From the NCBI RefSeq assembly GCF_051851475.1, contig NZ_JBPUSJ010000010.1, positions 1-64,000 on the forward strand: a DNA stretch of 64,000 nucleotides, in the 5' to 3' direction. The DNA is from Carboxylicivirga taeanensis (GTDB lineage Bacteria; Bacteroidota; Bacteroidia; Bacteroidales; Marinilabiliaceae). The notes under the pieces are model-generated. The model was given only the letters and a program-made list of their open reading frames with translations, had not been told where the DNA came from and searched no databases. Within the stretch, counting starts at the first letter, position 1, and every line of letters starts with the position of its first letter. Position numbers and translations under genes: made by a program. Below, one piece after another: positions 55,835 to 63,832 of the stretch.

Positions 55835-56782
55835 ATGAGAGTAAAAGAAATAATACCTCCTGTACCGCGAGAAGAACTGGAAGCTGAGCTGAACCAGGAA
55901 ACCTTCGTGCGTAACACCAACAAAGGCGACAATAGAATATATGACTTCACGGCTCATCAGGCACCAGCTTTGATGCGTGAGGTAGGACGATTGCGGGAAA
56001 TCACTTTCCGAATGGCTGGCGGTGGTACAGGCAATGCCACTGATATTGACGATTACGACACAGCCGAAGTCCCCTATCGTCAGTTAATCGTATGGGATCC
56101 ACAACAAAAGGAAATCTTAGGTGGCTACAGATATTTGCTGGGCTGTGACATTCCGGTTGATCAACTGGGAAATGTTAAGCTGGCCACATCACGCATGTTT
56201 CACTTCTCCGATAAATTTATCAAAGAGTACTTACCCTACATGATTGAATTAGGTCGTTCCTTTGTACAACCAGCCTACCAATCATCAAAAGCCGGAACCA
56301 AAAGCCTGTTTGCCCTCGATAACTTGTGGGACGGTTTAGGCTCTTTAATTGTGAGTCATCCGGAAATGAAATATTTCTTTGGGAAAGTGACCATGTACAC
56401 ACATTTTAACCGCTACGCCCGCGATTTGATTCTTGGGTTTATGCAAAAGTACTTTAACGATCCTGATAAGCTCGTGTTTCCGCACGTACCGGTTGAGATT
56501 GATCTCACACCCCAGGACCTGAAAGAAATTTTTTGTGGACAAAACTACCAGGAGGACTACAAAATTCTAACCAAGCGAGTGCGCGAATTTGGTGAGAACA
56601 TTCCACCACTGATCAATGCCTACATGAACTTATCTCCATCGATGAAAACCTTTGGCACAGCCATTAACGATCGCTTTGGTGATGTGGAAGAAACGGGTAT
56701 TATACTAACAATCAACGAGCTGTACAAACAAAAAATTAACCGCCACGTTGATACATTTACCCCCAACGAACCCCACGAATAA
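55835..56782 (+). CDS. GNAT-like N-acyltransferase, GlsB/OlsB-like
   Basis: A 315-residue acyltransferase of the OlsB/hemolysin-like GNAT group. Landmarks are 'FRMAGGGTGNATDIDDYD', 'LIVWDPQQKEILGGYRYLLG' and 'ELGRSFVQPAYQ', followed by 'DNLWDGLG' and 'VTMYTHFNRYARDLI'. Such enzymes transfer a 3-hydroxyacyl chain to the amino group of an amino acid, glycine in Bacteroides (GlsB) or ornithine elsewhere. Next to the PlsC-like gene it predicts glycine or ornithine lipid synthesis. A terminator follows. Confidence 0.75.
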   Translation: MRVKEIIPPVPREELEAELNQETFVRNTNKGDNRIYDFTAHQAPALMREVGRLREITFRMAGGGTGNATDIDDYDTAEVPYRQLIVWDPQQKEILGGYRYLLGCDIPVDQLGNVKLATSRMFHFSDKFIKEYLPYMIELGRSFVQPAYQSSKAGTKSLFALDNLWDGLGSLIVSHPEMKYFFGKVTMYTHFNRYARDLILGFMQKYFNDPDKLVFPHVPVEIDLTPQDLKEIFCGQNYQEDYKILTKRVREFGENIPPLINAYMNLSPSMKTFGTAINDRFGDVEETGIILTINELYKQKINRHVDTFTPNEPHE

Positions 56783-56810
56783 GACACAATGAAAATAATT
56801 GGATAATAAA

Positions 56811-56849
56811 AGAAGAGTTGCAAATAAACAATTGCGACTCTTTTTTTTT
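56811..56849 (+). terminator. Intrinsic terminator after the acyltransferase pair
   Basis: AGAGTTGCAA (56814-56823) and TTGCGACTCT (56832-56841) form a 10-bp stem with one U-G wobble and an 8-nt loop, followed by a run of nine T. Confidence 0.85.
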
Positions 56850-56873
56850 ATATGGTTATAACTTTTTTAATCG

Positions 56874-58364
56874 ATGACAAACTCATACGACCTCGTAGTA
56901 ATTGGCAGTGGCCCGGCAGGCTTCTCTTCAGCCATCCGTGCATTAGATTATGGCTTAAACGTGTGCATTGTTGAAGGCAAACATTTGGGTGGAACCGGCA
57001 TAATGAACGGTGCCCTCACCTCCAAAACCATGTACGAGTTATCAATGGACTATGCCATTGCTGCCCGCATCGATAGAGGTTACCGGGTAGGGTCGTTGAG
57101 CGTTAATTTTGAAAAAGTAAAAAAAACAGTCATCCAGGCAGCCAAAGAAAAGCAGTACCAAATGCTCAGTCAAATTGAGACTTTTTCGCCGGCTCAGAAT
57201 AAAAAAGGTTCACTCACCATTGAATATGGCTGGGCAAGTTTTGTGGATTACGATCATATAGAAGTTAAAGGACAAAGAGAAACCAAACGCATAAAGGGCA
57301 AAAATTTTGTTATCGCAACAGGTTCTCGTCCACGACTGTACGACGGTCTTCAGATTGATGGTGAGCGCATCATCACCTCCGACGGCATACTGGACTTAAA
57401 AGCATTTCCCGAACGCATGCTGATAATTGGGTCTGGTATTATTGGATGTGAATTTGCCACCATCTTCTCTAATTTTGGTCAAACAGAAGTACACCTCCTC
57501 GACCGCTCCAACAGAGTATTACCTTATGAAGACGATGATGTAAGCAGCTTTGTGTCGAAAAATCTTGAAAACAACGGCGTTATCATCCACCACACAGCCA
57601 CCCTGCGCCACATCCGTAAACATCCCGAGCACCTCGAAGTGGTACTGGACTATCAGGCTGGACACAGCAAAGTGATTGAAGTTGATGTTGCCCTGGTCGC
57701 CATCGGTCGCGAACCCAATACCGAAGGCCTCCAACTTGAAAAAATTGGCATTGAGCTGCACAAAAATGGAACCATCCCCATTCAGGACGATTGCTTGCTG
57801 AGAGATGGTAAAGGGAGCTGTCATGTTTATGCGGCGGGCGATGTAACAGGCCACAGCCAGCTATATAGTGTTGCCGAATTTCAAGGACGCCTGGCAGCTG
57901 AAAAAATAGGTGACATCCCCCAATACCCGCTAGACTACTCACATATGAGTACACTCATGTTTTTTAAACCCGAAGTGGCTGCGGTTGGGGCCAACGAAAA
58001 GATGCTTCAGGAGAAAAAAATTCCTTACAAAGCAGCCTTTTATTCTAACAAACTTGTAAACAGGGCTATCGCCATGCGCAACACCAATGGCTTTGTTAAA
58101 ATTTTGGTTAGCAGCGACGATGAACAGCGCATATTAGGCATGCGGGCAGCCGGCCCACAAGCTTCTGCCTTTATTGTCTCTGTTGCCCACCTTATCAATC
58201 AGGGAAACAGTCTGCACGAAGTTTTAAAAATATTTTATCCACACCCCAGCATACCGGAAGGTATTCAGGAATGCCTGCGAACAATCAGCGGCAAATCCAT
58301 CTACAAGCCAGAAGCCTTCCCGGACTTAATTAACATTCGGGAGTGGTCGCCTGAAGAGGAATAA
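56874..58364 (+). CDS. Dihydrolipoamide-dehydrogenase-like flavoprotein lacking the redox disulfide
   Basis: A 496-residue pyridine nucleotide-disulfide oxidoreductase family protein. It has an FAD loop 'GSGPAGFSSA' (11-20), a second Rossmann 'LIIGSGIIGCEFA', 'VYAAGDVTGHSQLYSVAEFQG' and a dimerisation domain with 'PHPSIPEGIQE' near the usual His-Glu. Where lipoamide dehydrogenase has C-x4-C it reads GGT-Gly42-IMNG-Ala47-LTSK, so both redox cysteines are gone. It resembles soluble transhydrogenase-type members in lacking the full pair. It may be a NAD(P)H oxidoreductase. It lies just upstream of the lysine operon but has its own hairpin. Confidence 0.75.
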   Translation: MTNSYDLVVIGSGPAGFSSAIRALDYGLNVCIVEGKHLGGTGIMNGALTSKTMYELSMDYAIAARIDRGYRVGSLSVNFEKVKKTVIQAAKEKQYQMLSQIETFSPAQNKKGSLTIEYGWASFVDYDHIEVKGQRETKRIKGKNFVIATGSRPRLYDGLQIDGERIITSDGILDLKAFPERMLIIGSGIIGCEFATIFSNFGQTEVHLLDRSNRVLPYEDDDVSSFVSKNLENNGVIIHHTATLRHIRKHPEHLEVVLDYQAGHSKVIEVDVALVAIGREPNTEGLQLEKIGIELHKNGTIPIQDDCLLRDGKGSCHVYAAGDVTGHSQLYSVAEFQGRLAAEKIGDIPQYPLDYSHMSTLMFFKPEVAAVGANEKMLQEKKIPYKAAFYSNKLVNRAIAMRNTNGFVKILVSSDDEQRILGMRAAGPQASAFIVSVAHLINQGNSLHEVLKIFYPHPSIPEGIQECLRTISGKSIYKPEAFPDLINIREWSPEEE

Positions 58365-58381
58365 ATACTCACGAGCGAAAA

Positions 58382-58401
58382 ATTGTACTCATCAGTACAA
58401 T
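58382..58401 (+). terminator. Hairpin after the flavoprotein gene
   Basis: ATTGTACT (58382-58389) and AGTACAAT (58394-58401) form a perfect 8-bp stem with a CATC loop, 17 bp after the stop codon. No T run follows, so terminator strength is uncertain. Confidence 0.45.
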
Positions 58402-58518
58402 AATAATAAATGGTTAATCCCTCAGGGCAGATCTGGCAAAAATAGCCTCTAAAGTTTAGACAAAATCTAAATTACATTGAAATACATGATTTCGGTAAAA
58501 ATCATGCGCTTTATCATG

Positions 58519-58547
58519 TTGCATTCTTAACGTCTTTTTTACATTTG
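58519..58547 (+). promoter_or_regulatory. Candidate promoter of the lysine fermentation operon
   Basis: TTG (58519-58521), an 18-nt spacer and TACATTTG (58540-58547), an exact TAnnTTTG. Transcription would start near 58554, leaving about 200 nt of leader before the first gene. Confidence 0.55.
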
Positions 58548-58592
58548 TGTATATTTTAACACCAATAAGGTAATTGCGTTATAATACAACAC

Positions 58593-58690
58593 ATGAGCGG
58601 GGTGCATAAACAAATACAAAATCAAACGCTACGCATAGAAGTAACAGACTTCTAAAGCATCCTCTTTGGCAACCTTCTGCCGCCCCTCAT
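58593..58690 (+). other. Structured 5' leader of the lysine operon
   Basis: ATGAGCGGGG (58593-58602) can pair with CCCCTCAT (58683-58690) with one bulged C, closing a domain with two inner hairpins: AGAAGT-AACAG-ACTTCT (58637-58653) and GGCA-ACCTTC-TGCC (58668-58681). This three-way junction layout resembles a cis-regulatory RNA. It does not show the conserved core of the lysine riboswitch. It could be a new regulator or chance folding. Confidence 0.35.
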
Positions 58691-58755
58691 AAAGCAGCTC
58701 AATCGCAGACTTTACCAGTCTTATCTAAAAATAAATAGTCCAAAAACATATAGCT

Positions 58756-60003
58756 ATGGAAGCAAAAAAGCTACACTTAGAGAATTCCTTAAAAGAACTT
58801 AAAAAAGGTAAATCTTTAATACCGGGTGGAGTATTAGGCATACGCCGCCCTTACAACTTTGTGGAGGGAGAATTCCCTGTATATTTCGACCACGGTAAAG
58901 GTGGACGCGTAACAGATATTGATGGCAATGAATACATCGACTACCTGTGTGCTTATGGCCCAATGATACTTGGTAACCGGGAAACGGAAGTTGACGACGC
59001 GGTTATTAATCAGATCCAGAATAAAGGGTTTTGTTTCTCATTGACGCAGAAATACCAAAACATGTTGGCTGAGAAGATGAATGAGCTGATTCCCTGCGCT
59101 GAGATGAGCTTATTTGTATGCACGGGTTCTGATGCCACTTCAACCGCTATCCGCCTGGCGCGTTCTTATACCAAACGAACAAAGGTAATGCGCTGCGGCT
59201 ACCATGGCTGGCACGACTGGTGTGTGGAAGTAAAAGGAGGCATACCAGCCAAACTCTACGAGGATGTTTTCGAATTTGAATATAACCACCTGCAATCGCT
59301 CGAAAACCTACTAAAAGAACATGGCGATGACACGGCAGCTGTAATAATCACTCCATTAGGTCATCCTTTAGCAGCACCAATTGTAGAACCTCAGGAAGGA
59401 TTCCTCGAAGGCGTTAAAGAGCTCTGTAAGCAATACGGTGTTGTGCTTATTTTCGATGAAATTCGTACAGGCTTCAGAGCAAGTATAGGAGGTGCCCAAA
59501 AACTTTATAAAGTAACTCCCGATTTGGCTGTATTTGGCAAAGCCATGGCCAACGGCTATCCCATTGGCGCTGTTACCGGCAAGGCCGACATCATGAAAGA
59601 GGGCGAATCAAATGTCTTTATTTCATCAACCTTCTTCCCTAACAGCCTGAGCTACGTAGCTGCCCTTAAAACCATTGAGATATTGGAACGCGATAAGGTA
59701 CTGGACAAAATTTGGGAAAAAGGCGAAGAGTTTAATAGCAATATTGACAAACTGCTAAAACAATACCCGGTTGGCGCGCGCATCAGCGGCATCGCACCAA
59801 TGATGTTCATCACCTTTGATAAAAATGAAGACGGCAGCTATAAAAAGAAACGTAATGACTTTTATACGCAGCTAATCCGTCGCGGCGTATTCCTGCAGCC
59901 TTATCACCATGGATATATCTGCCACCGCCATACACAGGAAGATTTGGATTACACTATTAAATCCATCGAAGAAGCATTGCAATACCTAACCGAAAAATAC
60001 TAA
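58756..60003 (+). CDS. kat: Class III aminotransferase, probable 3-aminobutyryl-CoA transaminase
   Basis: A 415-residue PLP enzyme of aminotransferase class III, similar in length and layout to glutamate-1-semialdehyde aminomutase. It has 'GSDATSTAIRLARSYTKRTKV', 'LIFDEIRTGFR' (Asp about 234) and the PLP lysine near residue 262 in 'VFGKAMANGYPIG'. Placed first in a kce-kdd-kamA operon, it is best explained as the acyl-CoA beta-transaminase (Kat) described for Cloacimonas-type lysine fermenters, converting 3-aminobutyryl-CoA to acetoacetyl-CoA. It would replace the ammonia lyase Kal. A GSA-aminomutase role is unlikely in this context. 2 bp to the next gene. Confidence 0.72.
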   Translation: MEAKKLHLENSLKELKKGKSLIPGGVLGIRRPYNFVEGEFPVYFDHGKGGRVTDIDGNEYIDYLCAYGPMILGNRETEVDDAVINQIQNKGFCFSLTQKYQNMLAEKMNELIPCAEMSLFVCTGSDATSTAIRLARSYTKRTKVMRCGYHGWHDWCVEVKGGIPAKLYEDVFEFEYNHLQSLENLLKEHGDDTAAVIITPLGHPLAAPIVEPQEGFLEGVKELCKQYGVVLIFDEIRTGFRASIGGAQKLYKVTPDLAVFGKAMANGYPIGAVTGKADIMKEGESNVFISSTFFPNSLSYVAALKTIEILERDKVLDKIWEKGEEFNSNIDKLLKQYPVGARISGIAPMMFITFDKNEDGSYKKKRNDFYTQLIRRGVFLQPYHHGYICHRHTQEDLDYTIKSIEEALQYLTEKY

Positions 60004-60005
60004 TC

Positions 60006-60989
60006 ATGGATAACAAACAGCTTAACAAAGGTATTGGCGAACTTTTTATGTCGCCCAACGCCGATGAGATGAGAGGCTTTCTTCGCAATAAGAAAAAGCA
60101 AATGACCAATAAGCTCACCACTGTATCTGAGGCCATTGATACGTATGTAAATGATGGTGACTACCTGGCGATTGGCGGTTTTGGCGGGGTACGCATTCCT
60201 ACAGCCCTTATCCACGAAATTATCCGAAAAGAAAAGAAAAACTTGGGATTTGCTGGCCATGTATCAACCCATGATTGCCAGCTGCTAAGTGCCGGCAAGT
60301 CATTTAACCGCTGTGATGCTGCTTACATTGTTGGTTTGGAAGCCAGAGGCTTATCCAAAAACTCACGCCGCATGTTTGAGTCCGGAAATGTAAAGGTTAC
60401 TGAATGGTCTAACGGTGCCCTGTCGTGGCGTTTTAAAGCTGCAGCCATGGGCTTACCCTACCTCCCATCACGCGTTATGCTGGGAACCGATACATTTAAG
60501 CACTCGGCTGCAAAAGAGGTAGAATGCCCGTTTACCGCTCAGAAACTAGCGGCTTTACCGGCCCTTTATCCCGATGTGGCTATTCTGCACGTGCACCGCG
60601 CTGATGTTTATGGCAACTGCCAGATTGATGGTATTCTGGTGGCCGATGATGACATTGCCAAAGCCTCTAAACGCGTTATCGTGACCACCGAAAAAATTAT
60701 TTCCAACGATGAAATTCGCAGAGAACCGTCCAAAACAATAATCCCATACTGGTGTGTCGATGCTGTGATAGAAATGCCTTATGGCTCCTACCCGGGCAAT
60801 ATGCCGGGCGAATACTTCTCGGATGAAGAGCATTTGAAAGACTGGTTAGTGGCCGAGAAAGATGAGATGCAGCTGGAAGAGTTTATCGCTCACCACATTC
60901 TATCGTCGAAAGATTTCTACGAATACCTGGAGAAAAACGGTGGCATGAACAGGATGAAACAACTGATGCAAGCCGAACATTTGTACTAA
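60006..60989 (+). CDS. CoA-transferase subunit A
   Basis: A 327-residue family I CoA-transferase alpha subunit, of glutaconate-CoA-transferase length rather than the shorter AtoD (~220). 'YLAIGGFGGVRIPTALIHEI' is the N-terminal CoA loop and 'VAILHVHRADVYGNCQIDG' is conserved. In the lysine pathway it would, with subunit B, transfer CoA between acetoacetate/acetate and butyrate. It is 2 bp after kat and 21 bp before subunit B. Confidence 0.85.
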   Translation: MDNKQLNKGIGELFMSPNADEMRGFLRNKKKQMTNKLTTVSEAIDTYVNDGDYLAIGGFGGVRIPTALIHEIIRKEKKNLGFAGHVSTHDCQLLSAGKSFNRCDAAYIVGLEARGLSKNSRRMFESGNVKVTEWSNGALSWRFKAAAMGLPYLPSRVMLGTDTFKHSAAKEVECPFTAQKLAALPALYPDVAILHVHRADVYGNCQIDGILVADDDIAKASKRVIVTTEKIISNDEIRREPSKTIIPYWCVDAVIEMPYGSYPGNMPGEYFSDEEHLKDWLVAEKDEMQLEEFIAHHILSSKDFYEYLEKNGGMNRMKQLMQAEHLY

Positions 60990-61010
60990 TCTTAATTAAA
61001 TCCCGACAAA

Positions 61011-61787
61011 ATGGAAACAACATACAATCCAATGGAATTAATGATTACCGTTGCAGCCCGTAACCTGGAAGACGGCGCAATGGTAGTGGTAGGCACAGGT
61101 GTTCCGGTGGCAGCGGCCATGCTGGCACAAATGACGCAATCGCCTAACCTGACCATCATGTTCGAAGCCGGAGGCATCGCTCCGCTCTTGCCCACCATGC
61201 CTATCTCAGTAGGTGATTCGCGCACCACTCACAAAGGACTTAAAGCCACATCAATGGCCGAAATCATGGAACTTTGTCAGGCCGGAGTAGTTGATTACTG
61301 CTTTTTAGGCGGTGCCCAAATTGATAAATATGGGAATCTGAACTCCACAATGATTGGAGATGATTACACGAAACCCAAAACACGATTCCCGGGAAGCGGC
61401 GGTGCTAACGATCTGGCTTCTCTTTGCTGGAGAACCATGGTGGTAACGCCTCAAAACCCTAAGCGTTTTGCCAACAAAGTAGATTTTATTACTACACCTG
61501 GCTTTTTAGAAGGAGGCACCTCCCGCACAGATGCCGGTTTACCTGCCAACACCGGTCCATACAAAGTGATTACCGACATAGGTGTGTATGGCTATCAGGA
61601 AGATACCAAGGCCATGATGCTGCTATCGCTCCACCCGGGCAAAACGTTGGAGGATGTTAAAGCCAACGCAGAGTTCGATATCATCATCCCTCAGAATTAT
61701 GAAACAACCCTTGAACCAAGTGCCGAAGAATTGCGCATTCTGCGAGAAAAAGTAGACCCTGCAGGCGTAATAATCGGGCGCGGATAA
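61011..61787 (+). CDS. CoA-transferase subunit B
   Basis: A 258-residue family I CoA-transferase beta subunit. Glu52 in 'LTIMFEAGGIAP' is at the position of the catalytic Glu of glutaconate CoA-transferase. 'GVVDYCFLGGAQIDKYGNLNST' and 'FPGSGGANDLASLCWR' are family features. It pairs with the upstream subunit A. Confidence 0.87.
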   Translation: METTYNPMELMITVAARNLEDGAMVVVGTGVPVAAAMLAQMTQSPNLTIMFEAGGIAPLLPTMPISVGDSRTTHKGLKATSMAEIMELCQAGVVDYCFLGGAQIDKYGNLNSTMIGDDYTKPKTRFPGSGGANDLASLCWRTMVVTPQNPKRFANKVDFITTPGFLEGGTSRTDAGLPANTGPYKVITDIGVYGYQEDTKAMMLLSLHPGKTLEDVKANAEFDIIIPQNYETTLEPSAEELRILREKVDPAGVIIGRG

Positions 61788-61843
61788 CCCCTTCTTCAAC
61801 CCTTTAACCTTTAAGATTCAGTAACTATCCAAAAAAGAGAAAA

Positions 61844-62668
61844 ATGAAAAAAATGATAATAACCTGTGCAGTTTGTGGAGCCGAAACCACACGCGAGCAC
61901 AACCCCAATCTTCCCCTTACACCCCTTGAAATAGCCGAGGCCACTTACGATGCTTACAAAGCTGGTGCGGCAATCGTTCACCTCCATGTGCGCGACGAGA
62001 ATGGAGGCCCAACACAAGACCCTGAGGTATTCAAAGAAGCCATAGGTCTGATTCGCGAGCGCTGTGACATTGTTATTGAAATAACCACCGGCGGGGCTGT
62101 TGGCATGACCGATGATGAACGGGTGGCTGTGATAAAAGAGCTTCAGCCCGAAATGGCATCGCTGGATTGTGGAACAGTAAATTTTGGTGATGAATACATC
62201 GTTAACACCTTACCAACCATGCGCCGCTTTGCCAAGGAAATGAACAAATACAATGTTCGCCCGACTTTAGAGTGTTTTGATATTTCTCACGTGGCGGCCG
62301 CGGATATTCTCATTAAAGAAGGCTTACTAAAACCGCCTTACCACTATGGATTTGTAATGAATGTACCAGCCGCCATCCCCTACGACATTGAACTCCTTAA
62401 CCTGCTTGTTAGCCGCATTCCAGAAGGTGCTCATTGGACAGTGATGGGCGTTGGCCGTGCATGCGTGCCCGCTCACTACGGAGCATTTGCTATTGGTAAT
62501 GGCTTTATCCGTGTTGGCTTTGAAGACAATGTGTACTACTCAAAAGGGGTATTGGCCGATAGTAATGCACAGCTGGTCGAGCGCACCGCCAAACTATCGC
62601 GCGATGCGGGTTATGAAATTGCCACTCCGGCCGATGTGCGGGAAATACTGCAGCTAAAGGGACTATAA
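61844..62668 (+). CDS. kce: 3-keto-5-aminohexanoate cleavage enzyme
   Basis: A 274-residue DUF849/BKACE-family protein. It has the Zn ligands His46 and His48 ('AIVHLHVRD'), Glu14 in 'CGAETTREHNPNLP' and Glu near 230 in the C-terminal part, all matching the characterised Kce. It cleaves 3-keto-5-aminohexanoate with acetyl-CoA to acetoacetate and 3-aminobutyryl-CoA, which feeds Kat upstream. 56 bp after the CoA-transferase. Confidence 0.93.
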   Translation: MKKMIITCAVCGAETTREHNPNLPLTPLEIAEATYDAYKAGAAIVHLHVRDENGGPTQDPEVFKEAIGLIRERCDIVIEITTGGAVGMTDDERVAVIKELQPEMASLDCGTVNFGDEYIVNTLPTMRRFAKEMNKYNVRPTLECFDISHVAAADILIKEGLLKPPYHYGFVMNVPAAIPYDIELLNLLVSRIPEGAHWTVMGVGRACVPAHYGAFAIGNGFIRVGFEDNVYYSKGVLADSNAQLVERTAKLSRDAGYEIATPADVREILQLKGL

Positions 62669-62691
62669 AAAAACAATAACAGCATAAAAAC

Positions 62692-62731
62692 AAAGGCTAA
62701 TAGCTGTTAGCCGATAGCTATTAGCCTTTTT
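62692..62731 (+). terminator. Intrinsic terminator inside the lysine operon, between kce and kdd
   Basis: AAAGGCTAATAGCT (62692-62705) pairs perfectly with AGCTATTAGCCTTT (62716-62729) across a 10-nt loop, followed by T's. It stands 13 bp before the kdd start. TTAGCC also occurs in the loop (62708-62713), so GGCTAA (62695-62700) can alternatively pair there, giving mutually exclusive folds. Confidence 0.8.
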
Positions 62732-62743
62732 ATCTACTATAAA

Positions 62744-63787
62744 ATGAATCAAAAGGGAAATAAATACGGCACACACCGGGTGATCGAGCCTAAAGGCGTA
62801 CTGCCACAGCCAGCCACTGTGGTTGATAATAACATGAATGAGCTATTCGACAACGAGATACTCATTGATGTGGATGTATTGAATATCGACTCCGCCAGTT
62901 TTACCCAAATTAAAGAACAGGCGAAAGGGAATATTGAAGAAATTAAATCCATCATTCTGGATATTGTTGCCAAGCAGGGTAAAATGAAGAATCCAGTGAC
63001 CGGTTCGGGGGGCATGCTGATTGGCTCCATTGAAAAAATTGGCAGCAGCCTCAACGGAAAAATTAACCTGCAAAAAGGCGATCGCATAGCAACGCTCGTA
63101 TCTCTGTCACTCACACCCCTGTACATTGAAGAAATCCTGGATATTAAACCTGAAATTGATCAGGTAAAAATCAAAGGCAAAGCCATCTTGTTTGAAAGTG
63201 GCATCTATGCCAAACTTCCCGAAGATTTATCTGAAACACTTTCACTGGCTGTGTTGGATGTATGCGGCGCTCCTGCCCAAACCGAACGCCTGGTTAAAGA
63301 AGGGGACACGGTGGTAGTGCTGGGCGCTGGCGGTAAGTCTGGTATTTTATGCTGTGCTGTGGCCAAACAAATAGTTGGTGACAAGGGAATGGTCATTGGA
63401 GCCGACTACAGCGACGCCAACATTGAGCGCTTGAAACAGGTAGAGGTCTGCCATCACACGATTAAACTCAATGCCACCGATGCACTGCAATGCTACGACA
63501 CCATAAATGAGCTAACCAATGGACAACTGGCCGATGTGGTGATCAATAACGTCAATATAACCAATACTGAAATGGGCTCCATCCTGATGTGTAAGGATCG
63601 CGGAACGGTTTACTTCTTTAGCATGGCAACCTCCTTCACCAAAGCGGCATTAGGAGCCGAAGGTGTTGGCAAGGATGTGGACATGCTTATTGGCAACGGC
63701 TATGCGATGGGGCACGCCGATATGGCCATTGACATCCTCCGGAAAAACGAAAAAATCAGAGAACTATACAAAGAACTGTATACCTAA
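62744..63787 (+). CDS. kdd: L-erythro-3,5-diaminohexanoate dehydrogenase
   Basis: A 347-residue NAD-dependent dehydrogenase with a Rossmann loop 'VVLGAGGKSGILCC' (about 191-204). The N-terminus 'GTHRVIEPKGVLPQPATVVDN' and 'DSASFTQIKEQAKGN' match Kdd. It oxidises 3,5-diaminohexanoate to 3-keto-5-aminohexanoate, the substrate of Kce. It is 75 bp after kce with a terminator in the gap. Confidence 0.92.
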   Translation: MNQKGNKYGTHRVIEPKGVLPQPATVVDNNMNELFDNEILIDVDVLNIDSASFTQIKEQAKGNIEEIKSIILDIVAKQGKMKNPVTGSGGMLIGSIEKIGSSLNGKINLQKGDRIATLVSLSLTPLYIEEILDIKPEIDQVKIKGKAILFESGIYAKLPEDLSETLSLAVLDVCGAPAQTERLVKEGDTVVVLGAGGKSGILCCAVAKQIVGDKGMVIGADYSDANIERLKQVEVCHHTIKLNATDALQCYDTINELTNGQLADVVINNVNITNTEMGSILMCKDRGTVYFFSMATSFTKAALGAEGVGKDVDMLIGNGYAMGHADMAIDILRKNEKIRELYKELYT

Positions 63788-63832
63788 ACAGATCACTAAA
63801 CACCAATCACCGACAACAAAAAATCTACATAA

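Noticed and set aside
58548..58755. Lysine riboswitch in the lysine-operon leader
   Set aside because: The conserved L-box core and its five-helix layout are not recognisable; only an unclassified fold is seen.
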